Assembly (NCBI GenBank): GCA_944358665.1
Contig: CALVRP010000073.1
Coordinates: forward strand, 1-16,047
DNA: 16,047 nucleotides
From: an uncultured Bacilli bacterium
GTDB lineage: Bacteria > Bacillota_I > Bacilli_A > RF39 > UBA660
Direction of reading: 5' to 3'
A model generated the notes under the pieces. That model was not told the DNA's origin. It did no database searches and worked only from the letters and a program-made list of their open reading frames with translations. Positions 6,834 through 14,099 of the stretch are shown piece after piece (position 1 is the first letter of the stretch; each line of letters opens with the position of its first letter). A program made the position numbers and the translations under genes.

Positions 6834-7394
6834 TTAATTAATAGATGTATCATGTTTGACATTACTATCAAATTGTGATACATTGTTATTAGAAGAACTT
6901 GTACTACTGTCCGTTCTGGACGTTTGGAAAAGGCTCTTTTGAGTATTATCCACAGTAGCAGAGTTCTTTTTTTTGTGTTTAAACATAGTTTGCACTTCTA
7001 AAGTATGGTGCTTATCAGAAACGAATTCTACTAATGTATATTTATCACCTAGTATTTTTTCAAAAATTATAGCCGGCTTACCACCATTATTAACACCACC
7101 AGCAAGGACTTTATCTGGATTAAGTACAATATCATCTATAAATCCAAAATCATTTTTTGTTACTACAGATTGACCACGTTTTGCTTCTGTAATTCTATTT
7201 CCATGGTCTTTCATAATTTTTCTTACATTATCTCCTTTTAAAGATATATTATAGTCTTTAACATCAATATTTAATTTTTCTTTTAACAAGTTAGAAATTT
7301 TATTACTTATTTTTCCCAAATATATTCTGTTATTACCACATTTCTTCTTCAGTTCTTCATTAACAAAATTTATAATCTCTGTTTTACTATTCAC
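6834..7394 (-). CDS. PBECR-like phage-type nuclease domain protein (main reading frame; 5' end in another frame)
   Basis: 186 codons open from a GTG at 7394. The core, about 45-140, reads like the small nuclease-like domains often found at the C end of phage MuF and conjugative-element proteins (Barnase/EndoU/ColicinE5/RelE-like): NVRKIMKDHGN, EAKRGQ, VTKNDFGFIDDIVLNPDKV, GGKPAIIFEK, then LEVQTMF. H64 and E70 are candidate active residues. The tail (144-186) is low-complexity Ser/Thr/Asn. No ribosome site precedes the GTG. A perfect one does precede a 45-codon frame just upstream, which would join this frame by loss of one A at an A7 run. The likely full product is therefore about 240 aa. Family assignment is from memory of motifs. 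Confidence 0.55.
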   Translation of the reverse strand: MNSKTEIINFVNEELKKKCGNNRIYLGKISNKISNLLKEKLNIDVKDYNISLKGDNVRKIMKDHGNRITEAKRGQSVVTKNDFGFIDDIVLNPDKVLAGGVNNGGKPAIIFEKILGDKYTLVEFVSDKHHTLEVQTMFKHKKKNSATVDNTQKSLFQTSRTDSSTSSSNNNVSQFDSNVKHDTSIN

Positions 7395-7413
7395 AATTTT
7401 TGTTTTTTGTGAA

Positions 7414-7551
7414 TTAATGTTTTTTTATTTCATAGCTAGAATAATTTTTTATTTCCGGATTTAATGTATCACTTATAGTCTTATCAACTTTATAAACTGT
7501 TTTTACATCGATATCTGTATTATTAGTTTTTGCATTATTTTTATCATCCAT
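7414..7551 (-). pseudogene. 45-codon frame, probable 5' end of the frameshifted PBECR-like gene
   Basis: ATG at 7551 follows a perfect GGAGGA site at 7-bp spacing. The frame begins MDDKNNAKTNNTDIDVKTVY, is charged and Asn-rich, and ends YEIKKH plus TAA. Its last codons cross an A7 run (7420-7426). Removing one A continues the frame through ten more codons straight into the reading frame at 6834-7394, which has no ribosome site of its own. Alternatives are a separate 45-aa peptide (for example an immunity protein), a sequencing error in the homopolymer, or slippage on the A run. Confidence 0.5.
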
Positions 7552-7696
7552 TTATCTTCCTCCAATAAATACTTTTTAGCTTCTATAAGTATTATTAGAG
7601 AAAAGAAAGGAAAACCCTTTTTATTTTACTAAATTTTTAAATAATATTTTTACTTCTTAAAATAACTAAAGTCTTTTTTATTTATAATGATTTTGT

Positions 7697-7702
7697 TATA
7701 AT
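7697..7702 (+). promoter_or_regulatory. -10 element of the rarA promoter
   Basis: TATAAT at 7697-7702, 22 bases before the rarA ATG. No convincing -35 at 16-18 bp (T-rich). The rest of 7564-7696 is AT-rich and holds no gene. In it the minus strand has an imperfect stem (AATAATACTT with AAGTATTTATT) just upstream of the GGAGGA site of the frame at 7551. Confidence 0.55.
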
Positions 7703-7723
7703 ATATTTTAGGAGTTGATAAGG

Positions 7724-8926
7724 ATGAAACCACTTGCAGATAGAATAAGGCCTAATACATTAAAAGATATAATTGGTCAGAAACATTTGGTTGGTGAAGG
7801 TAAAATTATTAGTAATTTAATTAAAAACAAACGATTATTTTCGATAATTTTATATGGTCCTCCGGGAACTGGAAAAACAACTTTAGCTTATACTTTAATA
7901 AATGAATTAAGTTTGGAATATGCTTTTTTAAATGCCGTTATAAATAGTAAAAAGGATTTTGACGAAGTTATTAAAATCGCCAAAACAAAAGAAAATTTTG
8001 TCCTAATTATGGATGAAATACATCGTATGAATAAAGATAAACAAGATTTACTACTGCCTTATTTAGAAAATGGTGTTATTACTTTAATAGGTATGACAAC
8101 GGCTAATCCTTATCATTCTATTAATCCGGCAATTAGAAGTAGATGTCAGATATTTGAATTAAAGCCTTTAAAAGCAGAAGATATTAAAGAAGCTTTAGAA
8201 AAAGCCATTAAAGAACTAAAAAACATAAAAATTGATGATGAAACATTAAACTATATTAGCACGCTAGCTGGTGGTGATTTAAGAAGTGCTTATAATACTT
8301 TAGAAATTGCTTATTATAGTAGTGAAGATTTTCATATCACTAAAGAGTTGATTACTAAAATAAATAATAAACCTAATCTTTATATTGATAAAAATGATGA
8401 TGGTTATTATGATACAATTAGTGCTTTTCAAAAATCAATTAGAGGTAGTGATGTTCAAGCGGCTTTACATTATTTAGCCAAACTTATTGCTGCCGAAGAT
8501 TTAGAAATTATCACCAGAAGACTCTCAGTAATCGCCTATGAAGATATTGGTCTTGCTAATCCTAGCATTGGTCCTAGAGTAAACGCCGCGATAAATGCCG
8601 CTGAACGTTTAGGCTTTCCAGAAGCAAGAATTCCACTAGCAGAAATTGTTATTGACATGACTTTATCCCCAAAATCAAACACAGCCGAAATGGCTATTGA
8701 TAGAGCATTAAATGATATTTATAAAGGTAATACTGGAAAGGTTCCTAAACATCTACAAACAAATTCTAAGGACTATAAATATCCCCATAATTATAAAGGT
8801 AATTTTGTCAGACAACAATATCTTCCAGATGAACTAGTTGGCAGAAAATATTACGTTCCAAAAAATAGTAGTAAATATGAAAGTAATTTAGCAAATGTTC
8901 TTAGTAAAATAGAAAAAATGCAATAA
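7724..8926 (+). CDS. rarA: Replication-associated recombination protein RarA/MgsA (AAA+ ATPase)
   Basis: 400-aa clamp-loader-like AAA+ ATPase that acts at stalled replication forks. Walker A is GPPGTGKT (about 45-52), Walker B LIMDEIHR (D97, E98), sensor 1 is MTTANP, and an arginine finger sits in IRSRCQ. The C-terminal MgsA-type domain includes LAAEDLEIITRRL and YEDIGLANP and ends with PKHLQTNSKDYKYPHNYKGNF and a YLPDELVGRKYY motif. The ATG at 7724 has GGAG at 9 bases. A TTG at 7715 is rejected because it touches that site. It is alone on the plus strand here, convergent with holA, another replication protein. Confidence 0.95.
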   Translation: MKPLADRIRPNTLKDIIGQKHLVGEGKIISNLIKNKRLFSIILYGPPGTGKTTLAYTLINELSLEYAFLNAVINSKKDFDEVIKIAKTKENFVLIMDEIHRMNKDKQDLLLPYLENGVITLIGMTTANPYHSINPAIRSRCQIFELKPLKAEDIKEALEKAIKELKNIKIDDETLNYISTLAGGDLRSAYNTLEIAYYSSEDFHITKELITKINNKPNLYIDKNDDGYYDTISAFQKSIRGSDVQAALHYLAKLIAAEDLEIITRRLSVIAYEDIGLANPSIGPRVNAAINAAERLGFPEARIPLAEIVIDMTLSPKSNTAEMAIDRALNDIYKGNTGKVPKHLQTNSKDYKYPHNYKGNFVRQQYLPDELVGRKYYVPKNSSKYESNLANVLSKIEKMQ

Positions 8927-8944
8927 TGCATTTTTATTTTTTTA
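8914..8944. terminator. Bidirectional terminator between rarA and holA
   Basis: A 9-bp stem (aaaaatgca, 8914-8922, with tgcattttt, 8927-8935) around a 4-base loop that holds part of the rarA stop. T-runs follow on the plus strand, and the A-run before the stem serves the minus strand. Only 7 bases lie between the two convergent stops. Confidence 0.75.
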
Positions 8945-9857
8945 ATATAAACATTTCTAATGCTAAGTCTTTGTTAATCTTACCGCTTTTAATACCATAA
9001 TCAATATCAGCAAGTTCTGATAAATAATTTAAAAGTATATCTTCCGTATAACGTCTTCCTTTCTGCAAGGCCAATTTTACTCTATATGGATGAATACTTA
9101 AAGAATCCGCAATGCTTTTTTCGCTAAGACCTTTCTTTAGTAAAACTTTTGATTGATACATAATTCTAATTTGGTTTGCTAAAATAATAATTATTTTAAT
9201 TGGCTCTTCTCCGTTTTTAATCATTTCTATTAAAATTTCTAAAGATTTTTCTTTATTATCTTCAATAATATAATCAATTAATTTAAAAATATCTTCATAA
9301 GATGTTTTCGTGGTTAAATTTATAATATCGTTTTCATCTATTTTTTTATCATTATCTTTATATAATTTTATTTTATTTATTTCGTTTTCCAAAATTAAAA
9401 GGTCGCTCCCCACCCTATCAATAAGTAAATTAATAGTCATGGTATTTATTTCATAGTCTTTTAATTTTCTTTTAACAAAACTAACTGGATCAATATTTTC
9501 ACTAAAATCTTTAATAATTCCATTTTTTTTCATCAATTTCGTTATTTTTTTTCTATTATCTATCTTATCAGTGTTAAGGGTAAAAACTAAAGTTGTCAAG
9601 CTATTAGGATTATTTAAATATTTTTCAATAATTTCTGCATCTTTAGAGGTAACCCCGGTAAAAACATTAGCATTTTCGCAAATTATTAATTTTTTATCAC
9701 TAAAAAGAGAAATAGTTAAAGCATCATCAATAATATCTTTTATATTGTCATTAGTTAAATCATATTTACTAATATTTATTTCATCAAAATCTTTAGTTAT
9801 TTTTTTTAATTCTTCTCCCATTAAAAAAGTTTTTGTACCATACAATAAATAAAGCAT
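8934..9857 (-). CDS. holA: DNA polymerase III subunit delta (HolA)
   Basis: 307-aa clamp-loader delta subunit, which opens the beta sliding clamp. The N terminus MLYLLYGTKTFLMGEELKKI is the usual 'YLxYGxExFLxxE' opening of HolA. The middle carries SLFSDKKLIICENANVF and LEILIEMIKNGEEPIKIIIILANQIR. The C-terminal collar is helical and ends LADIDYGIKSGKINKDLALEMFI, a strong HolA signature. The ATG at 9857 is chosen because the upstream in-frame GTG at 9866 is inside the AGGTG ribosome site. Delta proteins diverge strongly, but the two termini make the call secure. It is probably monocistronic, between the rarA-side terminator and its own extended -10 promoter. Confidence 0.93.
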   Translation of the reverse strand: MLYLLYGTKTFLMGEELKKITKDFDEINISKYDLTNDNIKDIIDDALTISLFSDKKLIICENANVFTGVTSKDAEIIEKYLNNPNSLTTLVFTLNTDKIDNRKKITKLMKKNGIIKDFSENIDPVSFVKRKLKDYEINTMTINLLIDRVGSDLLILENEINKIKLYKDNDKKIDENDIINLTTKTSYEDIFKLIDYIIEDNKEKSLEILIEMIKNGEEPIKIIIILANQIRIMYQSKVLLKKGLSEKSIADSLSIHPYRVKLALQKGRRYTEDILLNYLSELADIDYGIKSGKINKDLALEMFILKK

Positions 9858-9888
9858 ACTAATCACCTATTATTTTTCCTACATTATG

Positions 9889-9894
9889 ATTATA
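9889..9894 (-). promoter_or_regulatory. Extended -10 promoter of holA
   Basis: TGTTATAAT on the minus strand (TATAAT at 9889-9894 with an upstream TG), about 30 bases before the start. No good -35, which fits an extended -10 promoter. Confidence 0.5.
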
Positions 9895-9917
9895 ACATAT
9901 TTATTATATTTTTTATA

Positions 9918-9951
9918 AATAAAAAACAAATAAGTTATTACCTATTTGTTT
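9918..9951 (-). terminator. Terminator of the surface-protein gene
   Basis: A 12-bp stem (AAACAAATAGGT with ACTTATTTGTTT, one G-U pair), an AATA loop and a T-rich tail, immediately after the stop at 9958. Confidence 0.85.
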
Positions 9952-9957
9952 TCATTA

Positions 9958-10875
9958 CTACATTCTTTGGCTAGCTATTTTTCTACCAGCGAATACAGCT
10001 GCACCACCACTTACTAATAAAGCAAGAGTAATAAGTAGAATAGAATCTGCAGTTTTAGGGTTTGTTACTTCTTCAGCATTACTTGTAGTATCTTCTGGTG
10101 TTGTAGTATTGTCTGGAGCAACTACTTCTTCAATTGGTGATAATTCATAAGCATAAGCAAAAGTATTATCACCATTAGCAGTAACGACACTATCAGTTAC
10201 TGAATCGTAATCTTTATTTGCTTTATCAGAAATTTGCATACCATTAACGTTAGTAGTAACTTTACCATCTAATACACTATCAGAATAAATAGAACCATTT
10301 TCGTTTAAAACTAAATTTGCCCCTAAATTAGTTCCATTAAGCCCATAGACTACAAAATTACCATTAACATTAGTAGTTCCTGTTCCAGTATAACTACCAG
10401 TACTTCTAAGCTCTATTGTTCCATTAACATTAACAGTTCCATTATTAGTAGCTAAACCATTAGTGTTTCCGCCACTACCAGCAGGAATAATAACGGTTCC
10501 ATTAATGTTGAAAGTTGATCCTTCGCTAATTACTAATGCAAAACCATTACCACCAGCCATAGCTTCTAAAGCATCTGGTACTTTAACAAAGAAATTTTCA
10601 CCATCATTTAATGTTGCATTACCATCAATAGTCATTACAATTCTGTTATTATCGATAGAAAATGTAATATTTCCATCATTAATGGTCAATGCTCCATTAG
10701 CGCCGATGTAAGGTGCTCCATTAACCGTTAAAGTATCATTACTTGTTATTGGAGTGCCTCCTATTAAAGCGCCAAAATCGTTTTGGTCATATTCAGCAGC
10801 ATTTACTTTCACAAAAGGAATAATCATAAATGCACAAACAAATAACCCTAAAAATACTTTCATTTGTCTTTTCAT
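9958..10875 (-). CDS. Sortase-anchored surface protein with NPKTA sorting signal
   Basis: 305-aa secreted protein, not recognised as a named family. It has a signal peptide (residues 1-26: MKRQ, hydrophobic core FLGLFVCAFMIIPF, cleavage near VNA-A). It carries a long Asn/Gly/Thr-rich middle with short beta-strand-like phrases recurring (LTINDGNITF, FNINGTVIIPAG, VNVNGTIELRS, TNVNGNFVVYG), suggestive of a repetitive beta fold. A Thr/Glu/Pro-rich stalk follows (about 245-271). The C-terminal sorting signal is NPKTAD (272-277), then about 20 hydrophobic residues and RKIASQRM. NPxT-type motifs are used by class B sortases, and one is encoded divergently next door. Two adjacent ATGs (10878, 10875) follow AGGAG; the second has better spacing. 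Function beyond surface display is unknown. Confidence 0.85.
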   Translation of the reverse strand: MKRQMKVFLGLFVCAFMIIPFVKVNAAEYDQNDFGALIGGTPITSNDTLTVNGAPYIGANGALTINDGNITFSIDNNRIVMTIDGNATLNDGENFFVKVPDALEAMAGGNGFALVISEGSTFNINGTVIIPAGSGGNTNGLATNNGTVNVNGTIELRSTGSYTGTGTTNVNGNFVVYGLNGTNLGANLVLNENGSIYSDSVLDGKVTTNVNGMQISDKANKDYDSVTDSVVTANGDNTFAYAYELSPIEEVVAPDNTTTPEDTTSNAEEVTNPKTADSILLITLALLVSGGAAVFAGRKIASQRM

Positions 10876-10913
10876 CATATCTCTCCTTCTATACAAGTTA
10901 CCTTGTCACCTTT

Positions 10914-10942
10914 ATTGTATCAAAGTTAATATAAAAAGACAA
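10914..10942 (-). promoter_or_regulatory. Promoter of the surface-protein gene
   Basis: -35 TTGTCT (10937-10942), a 17-bp spacer, and -10 TACAAT (10914-10919) on the minus strand. The -35 is part of one arm of the inverted repeat shared with the sortase side. Confidence 0.6.
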
Positions 10943-10985
10943 CACCTTTATAATAAAATTTAAAATTCATCGTAAAATGTTGTCT
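10937..10985. repeat. 8-bp inverted repeat in the divergent sortase/substrate region
   Basis: AGACAACA (10937-10944) and TGTTGTCT (10978-10985), perfect, 33 bases apart. On both strands the arm reads TGTTGTCT followed by a T-rich TTTAT run. One arm overlaps the substrate promoter -35 and the other lies upstream of the sortase -10. Could be paired operator half-sites that coordinate both genes; there is no T-run placement that would make it a terminator. Confidence 0.4.
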
Positions 10986-11007
10986 ACTTTATCTCTACCA
11001 TAAAATA

Positions 11008-11016
11008 TGTTATAAT
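11008..11016 (+). promoter_or_regulatory. Extended -10 promoter of the sortase gene
   Basis: TGTTATAAT at 11008-11016, 22 bases before the ATG at 11038. The -35 at 17 bp (TTTATC) is weak, consistent with an extended -10 type. Confidence 0.55.
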
Positions 11017-11037
11017 CGTAAAAGAAGGATGATACAT

Positions 11038-11874
11038 ATGGAAACAAGAGCTAATTATAAGAAACGAAAGAAAAAAAGAAAAGTTTACAAAGTTATTTTG
11101 ACAATTTGTATAATCATTTTTATTATTTGTTTAGTTTTTATTATCAAATGGTTTATAGACAATAATAAAATAAAAGATATAGATAAAAATTTAGATGAAG
11201 ATAATGTAGCTAATGAAAAAAAAGCTGATGAAGATAATAGCGAAAATATCAATCCACCAGACGATCCGGAAGATGATTATTGGTATTATATTACCATGGA
11301 CATGTTATCAGCAGATTTTAATGAGCTTAAGAAAAAGAATCCAGACACGGTAGCTTTCGTTAAAGTAAATGGAACTAATGTCAATTATCCGGTTGTTCAA
11401 ACTAGTGATAATAGCTATTATTTAAATCATGCATTTGACGGTACAAAAAATAGTGCGGGTTGGGTCTTTGCTGATTATCGAAGCGATTTAACTAATTTTG
11501 GTTATAATACTATCATTTATGGCCATAGCCGCTATAATCAAACAATGTTTGGAAGCTTAAAAAAAGTTTTAAATAAAAGCTGGTATTCTAATAAAGATAA
11601 TCATATTATAAAATTATCAACTCCTAGCCACAACACCTTATGGCAAATTTTCAGCATTTATACAATACCGGCCGAAAGTTACTACATCACTACTCAGTTT
11701 GATACTAATAGTTATAATACTTTCTTAAGTACTATAAAAGGCCGTAGCCAAATTGATTTTAGTGCGGGTGTTAATACAAATGATAAAGTTTTAACCTTAT
11801 CAACTTGTAATAATGATGCCGGAACCGAAAGACTAGTTATTCATGCCAAGTTAATAAAAAAAGAAAATAGATAA
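11038..11874 (+). CDS. srtB: Class B sortase
   Basis: 278-aa membrane-anchored transpeptidase that cleaves NPxT-type sorting signals and joins the protein to peptidoglycan. It has a basic N terminus (KKRKKKRK), one transmembrane helix (about 18-38), an acidic linker (47-80), then the catalytic domain. The catalytic triad is H163 (IIYGHSRYN), C257 (LTLSTCNND) and R265 (TERLVIHAKL). SrtB landmarks VKVNGTNVNYPVVQ, YYLNHAFDGT, and GWVFADYRS are in order. The ATG at 11038 has AGGA at 8 bases; the upstream ATG at 11029 is rejected because it abuts that site. The neighbouring divergent gene encodes a protein with an NPKTA signal, the probable substrate. Confidence 0.95.
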   Translation: METRANYKKRKKKRKVYKVILTICIIIFIICLVFIIKWFIDNNKIKDIDKNLDEDNVANEKKADEDNSENINPPDDPEDDYWYYITMDMLSADFNELKKKNPDTVAFVKVNGTNVNYPVVQTSDNSYYLNHAFDGTKNSAGWVFADYRSDLTNFGYNTIIYGHSRYNQTMFGSLKKVLNKSWYSNKDNHIIKLSTPSHNTLWQIFSIYTIPAESYYITTQFDTNSYNTFLSTIKGRSQIDFSAGVNTNDKVLTLSTCNNDAGTERLVIHAKLIKKENR

Positions 11875-11948
11875 AAACGAGTTTATTTGATATGAACCCC
11901 ATTTCTATGTCCAACTTTTGGGGTTCATATCAATTTAGAAACCCGTTT
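11875..11948. terminator. Long hairpin between sortase and kinase genes, bidirectional terminator
   Basis: A perfect 14-bp stem (ttgatatgaacccc, 11887-11900, with ggggttcatatcaa, 11920-11933) and a 19-nt loop, enclosed by partly paired aaaacg and cgtttttt flanks that supply T-runs on both strands. It contains the last codons and TGA stop of the kinase gene. The minus-strand text TGAACCCCAAAAGTTGGACA resembles the terminal repeat of IS3/IS150-group elements, so it may be an IS-derived remnant acting as a terminator. Confidence 0.7.
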
Positions 11949-13370
11949 TTTTATTTCAAAATAGAATGTTGTTCCTTTATTAGAACTATCTACACCATAT
12001 TTAAAGTGATGATTTTGTAAAATATTTTTAACAATTGAAAGGCCTAATCCAGTGCCATATTCATTTCTTTTATGTTTTTTTTCATTGTGATAATATTTAT
12101 CCCAAATAAATTTTATTTCATCTTTAGGAATCCCTTTGCCAGTATCTTTAATACTAACCCGATATGCTTTAGCAAGTTCTTTTACTTCAATAAATACCTT
12201 TTTATCATCACCAGTATAATTTATCGCATTATTTATTAAATTATAAATAACTTGATAAATTCTTTTTTTATCAGCATATACTATTATTTCTTCCTTCGGT
12301 GGATCAAAGATAAAGCAATAATTTTCTTTTTCAATCAATATATTAAATCTAGAAATAATTTGCTTAATAATCTGAATCAAATCAAATTCTTCACATTCTA
12401 ATGTATTATTAGATTGTAAAGCCGAAAGATCGAGAATATCATTAACCAATAAATTTAAACGGTCTGTTTCATTAATAATCGTATTTAAATTATTATTTCT
12501 TTTTTCTTCATCTTTGTAAGTTAAATCACGAACCATTTCCGCATAAGCTTTAATCATCGTTAACGGTGTTTTTAAATCATGACTAACGTTAGCCATTAAA
12601 TCTCTTTTTAATTCATCAGTTTTTGAAAGTTCTGTTGAAGCATAATTCAAAGTATCAACCAGTTCATTTATTTCATATATGTCTTCATTAGTTGAAAACT
12701 TCACATTATAATCGCCTTCAGCCATTCTTTTCGCGTCATTATTAATTTTCATAATTGGCTTAGATATTTTTTTAGAAATAAAATAACCAACTATAAATGA
12801 CAATATTAAAACTACTAAAGTAACATAAACTAATTGACTACGTAAAATGTTAACTGTTGAATCAATAGGAACTAAAGATGCATTTATAAAAGCATATGTG
12901 TTTGTATCTAACTTCAAGGCATACATTAAAGTAATATTATCAAACCGATTATTAATTAAATTATAACTTTTTTGTTCAAGACCACTATTAATAAAATCTT
13001 TCTTTAAAGCAAAGTTTTTATTTCCAAACTCAATACACCCTTGATTAAAATAAGTAGCTTCATATTCATCATTTTCTTCATCGAAAATTTCAATACAAAT
13101 ATCATTATCTCTTGCAATAGTATCCATTGAATTTAAATTATTGTTATTATAATCTCTGATTAATTCTTTAGCCGCATTATTTAATTCTTTAGTTTTATAA
13201 GATTTATAATAGCTATCTAAAAATAAAGTCTGAAAAATCCATAAAAAAGCTAGTATTAAAACAGAAAAAACAATTAGAAATAACCATATATTCGTAACCA
13301 AACTATTTTTCTTTATTTTTTTCGAAAGTATTTGTTTTAAATTAAGAAATTTAGTTTTTAGGTAAGACAA
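11925..13370 (-). CDS. HAMP-containing sensor histidine kinase (PhoR/WalK-like class)
   Basis: 481-aa membrane sensor kinase. Transmembrane helix 1 spans about 26-50, followed by an extracellular region of about 130 residues with two Cys (92, 112). Transmembrane helix 2 (180-199), a HAMP linker (200-252) and the phosphoacceptor H264 in NVSHDLKTPL follow. The N-box is in YNLINNAINY, and the ATP lid boxes are DTGKGIPKDE and GTGLGLSIVK. All catalytic motifs are intact. The apparent start is TTG at 13370, overlapping the regulator gene by 20 bases, with TAGG about 8 bases upstream; no ATG occurs before the first membrane helix. It ends in TGA within a hairpin. Signal unknown. It pairs with the regulator directly upstream. 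Confidence 0.9.
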   Translation of the reverse strand: MSYLKTKFLNLKQILSKKIKKNSLVTNIWLFLIVFSVLILAFLWIFQTLFLDSYYKSYKTKELNNAAKELIRDYNNNNLNSMDTIARDNDICIEIFDEENDEYEATYFNQGCIEFGNKNFALKKDFINSGLEQKSYNLINNRFDNITLMYALKLDTNTYAFINASLVPIDSTVNILRSQLVYVTLVVLILSFIVGYFISKKISKPIMKINNDAKRMAEGDYNVKFSTNEDIYEINELVDTLNYASTELSKTDELKRDLMANVSHDLKTPLTMIKAYAEMVRDLTYKDEEKRNNNLNTIINETDRLNLLVNDILDLSALQSNNTLECEEFDLIQIIKQIISRFNILIEKENYCFIFDPPKEEIIVYADKKRIYQVIYNLINNAINYTGDDKKVFIEVKELAKAYRVSIKDTGKGIPKDEIKFIWDKYYHNEKKHKRNEYGTGLGLSIVKNILQNHHFKYGVDSSNKGTTFYFEIKKRVSKLI

Positions 13371-14019
13371 ACTTATAACCTACTCCTCTGACTGTACTAA
13401 TCAAATTACGATACTTGCCAAGATTATTTCTAAGCATTTTTATATGCGTATCAACCGTTCGGTCCTCCCCAAAAAAATCATAACCCCAAAGTTTATTTAA
13501 TAAAACTTCTCTTGACAAAGCAATATTTTCGTTTTCTGTAAAAAACACTAAAAGTTCATATTCTTTTGGAGTCAATTTAACTTCTTCCTCGTCAATATAA
13601 ACACTATGAGCTTTAAAATCTATCTTCAACCCCTCATAAATAAAAGTATCTTCCATTTTTTTGCCATATCTTTTTAATACCGCTTTAACTCTTGCCATTA
13701 ACTCTTTTGGGCTAAATGGCTTCGTCATGTAATCATCAGCCTCCAAGTCAAAGCCAGACAGCTTGTCGTATTCTTCACTTCTAGCCGATAAAATAATAAC
13801 TGGGATGTCTTTTATTTTTTTCATTTCTTTTAAAAAGGAAAAACCATCCATTTTAGGCATCATAATATCCAAAATAACTAAATCAATCTCTTCTTTACTA
13901 ATAATATCTAAAGCCATCACACCATCACTAGCCTCTAACACTTCAAATTCTTCGTTTTTCGCATACTCATTAATCACTTCTCTAATAAGCTTTTCATCAT
14001 CAACTATTAATAATTTCAT
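13351..14019 (-). CDS. OmpR/PhoB-family response regulator
   Basis: 222-aa transcription factor. The receiver domain has D7/D8, phosphoacceptor D51 (VILDIMMPKMDG), S78 and K100 (YMTKPFSP). The winged-helix DNA-binding domain (about 125-220) contains LTPKEYELLVFF, RTVDTHIKMLRNNLG and STVRGVGYKF. The ATG at 14019 follows a near-perfect AAGGAGGT at 7 bases. Co-transcribed and overlapping with the kinase gene behind it. Target genes are not evident; adjacent uppP, or the sortase pair beyond the terminator, are possibilities by position only. Confidence 0.93.
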   Translation of the reverse strand: MKLLIVDDEKLIREVINEYAKNEEFEVLEASDGVMALDIISKEEIDLVILDIMMPKMDGFSFLKEMKKIKDIPVIILSARSEEYDKLSGFDLEADDYMTKPFSPKELMARVKAVLKRYGKKMEDTFIYEGLKIDFKAHSVYIDEEEVKLTPKEYELLVFFTENENIALSREVLLNKLWGYDFFGEDRTVDTHIKMLRNNLGKYRNLISTVRGVGYKFVLPKN

Positions 14020-14039
14020 AATAATACCTCCTTTTATTA

Positions 14040-14045
14040 TTATAC
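14040..14045 (-). promoter_or_regulatory. -10 element of the second two-component system
   Basis: TATAAT preceded directly by TG on the minus strand, about 20 bases before the start codon. No recognisable -35. Overlap with the uppP terminator tail is close. Confidence 0.4.
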
Positions 14046-14065
14046 ATTAGAAATATGTTTTTTTT

Positions 14066-14099
14066 ATGAAAAAAGTTATCTTACAAGAATAAGATAACT
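14066..14099 (-). terminator. Intrinsic terminator of uppP
   Basis: A perfect 10-bp stem (AGTTATCTTA with TAAGATAACT), a 6-nt loop and T6. The uppP stop codon lies inside the hairpin. Confidence 0.88.

Noticed and set aside
7414..7551. Antitoxin or immunity peptide for the PBECR-like protein
   Set aside because: Not excluded, but the exact in-frame join by one A, and the lack of a ribosome site on the downstream frame, make a split single gene the better reading.
9571..9852. Plus-strand open frame of 93 codons
   Set aside because: Lies fully antisense within holA, with no ribosome site and shadow-like composition. The same applies to plus-strand frames at 6973-7173, 10463-10711, 10754-10963 and 13763-14050.
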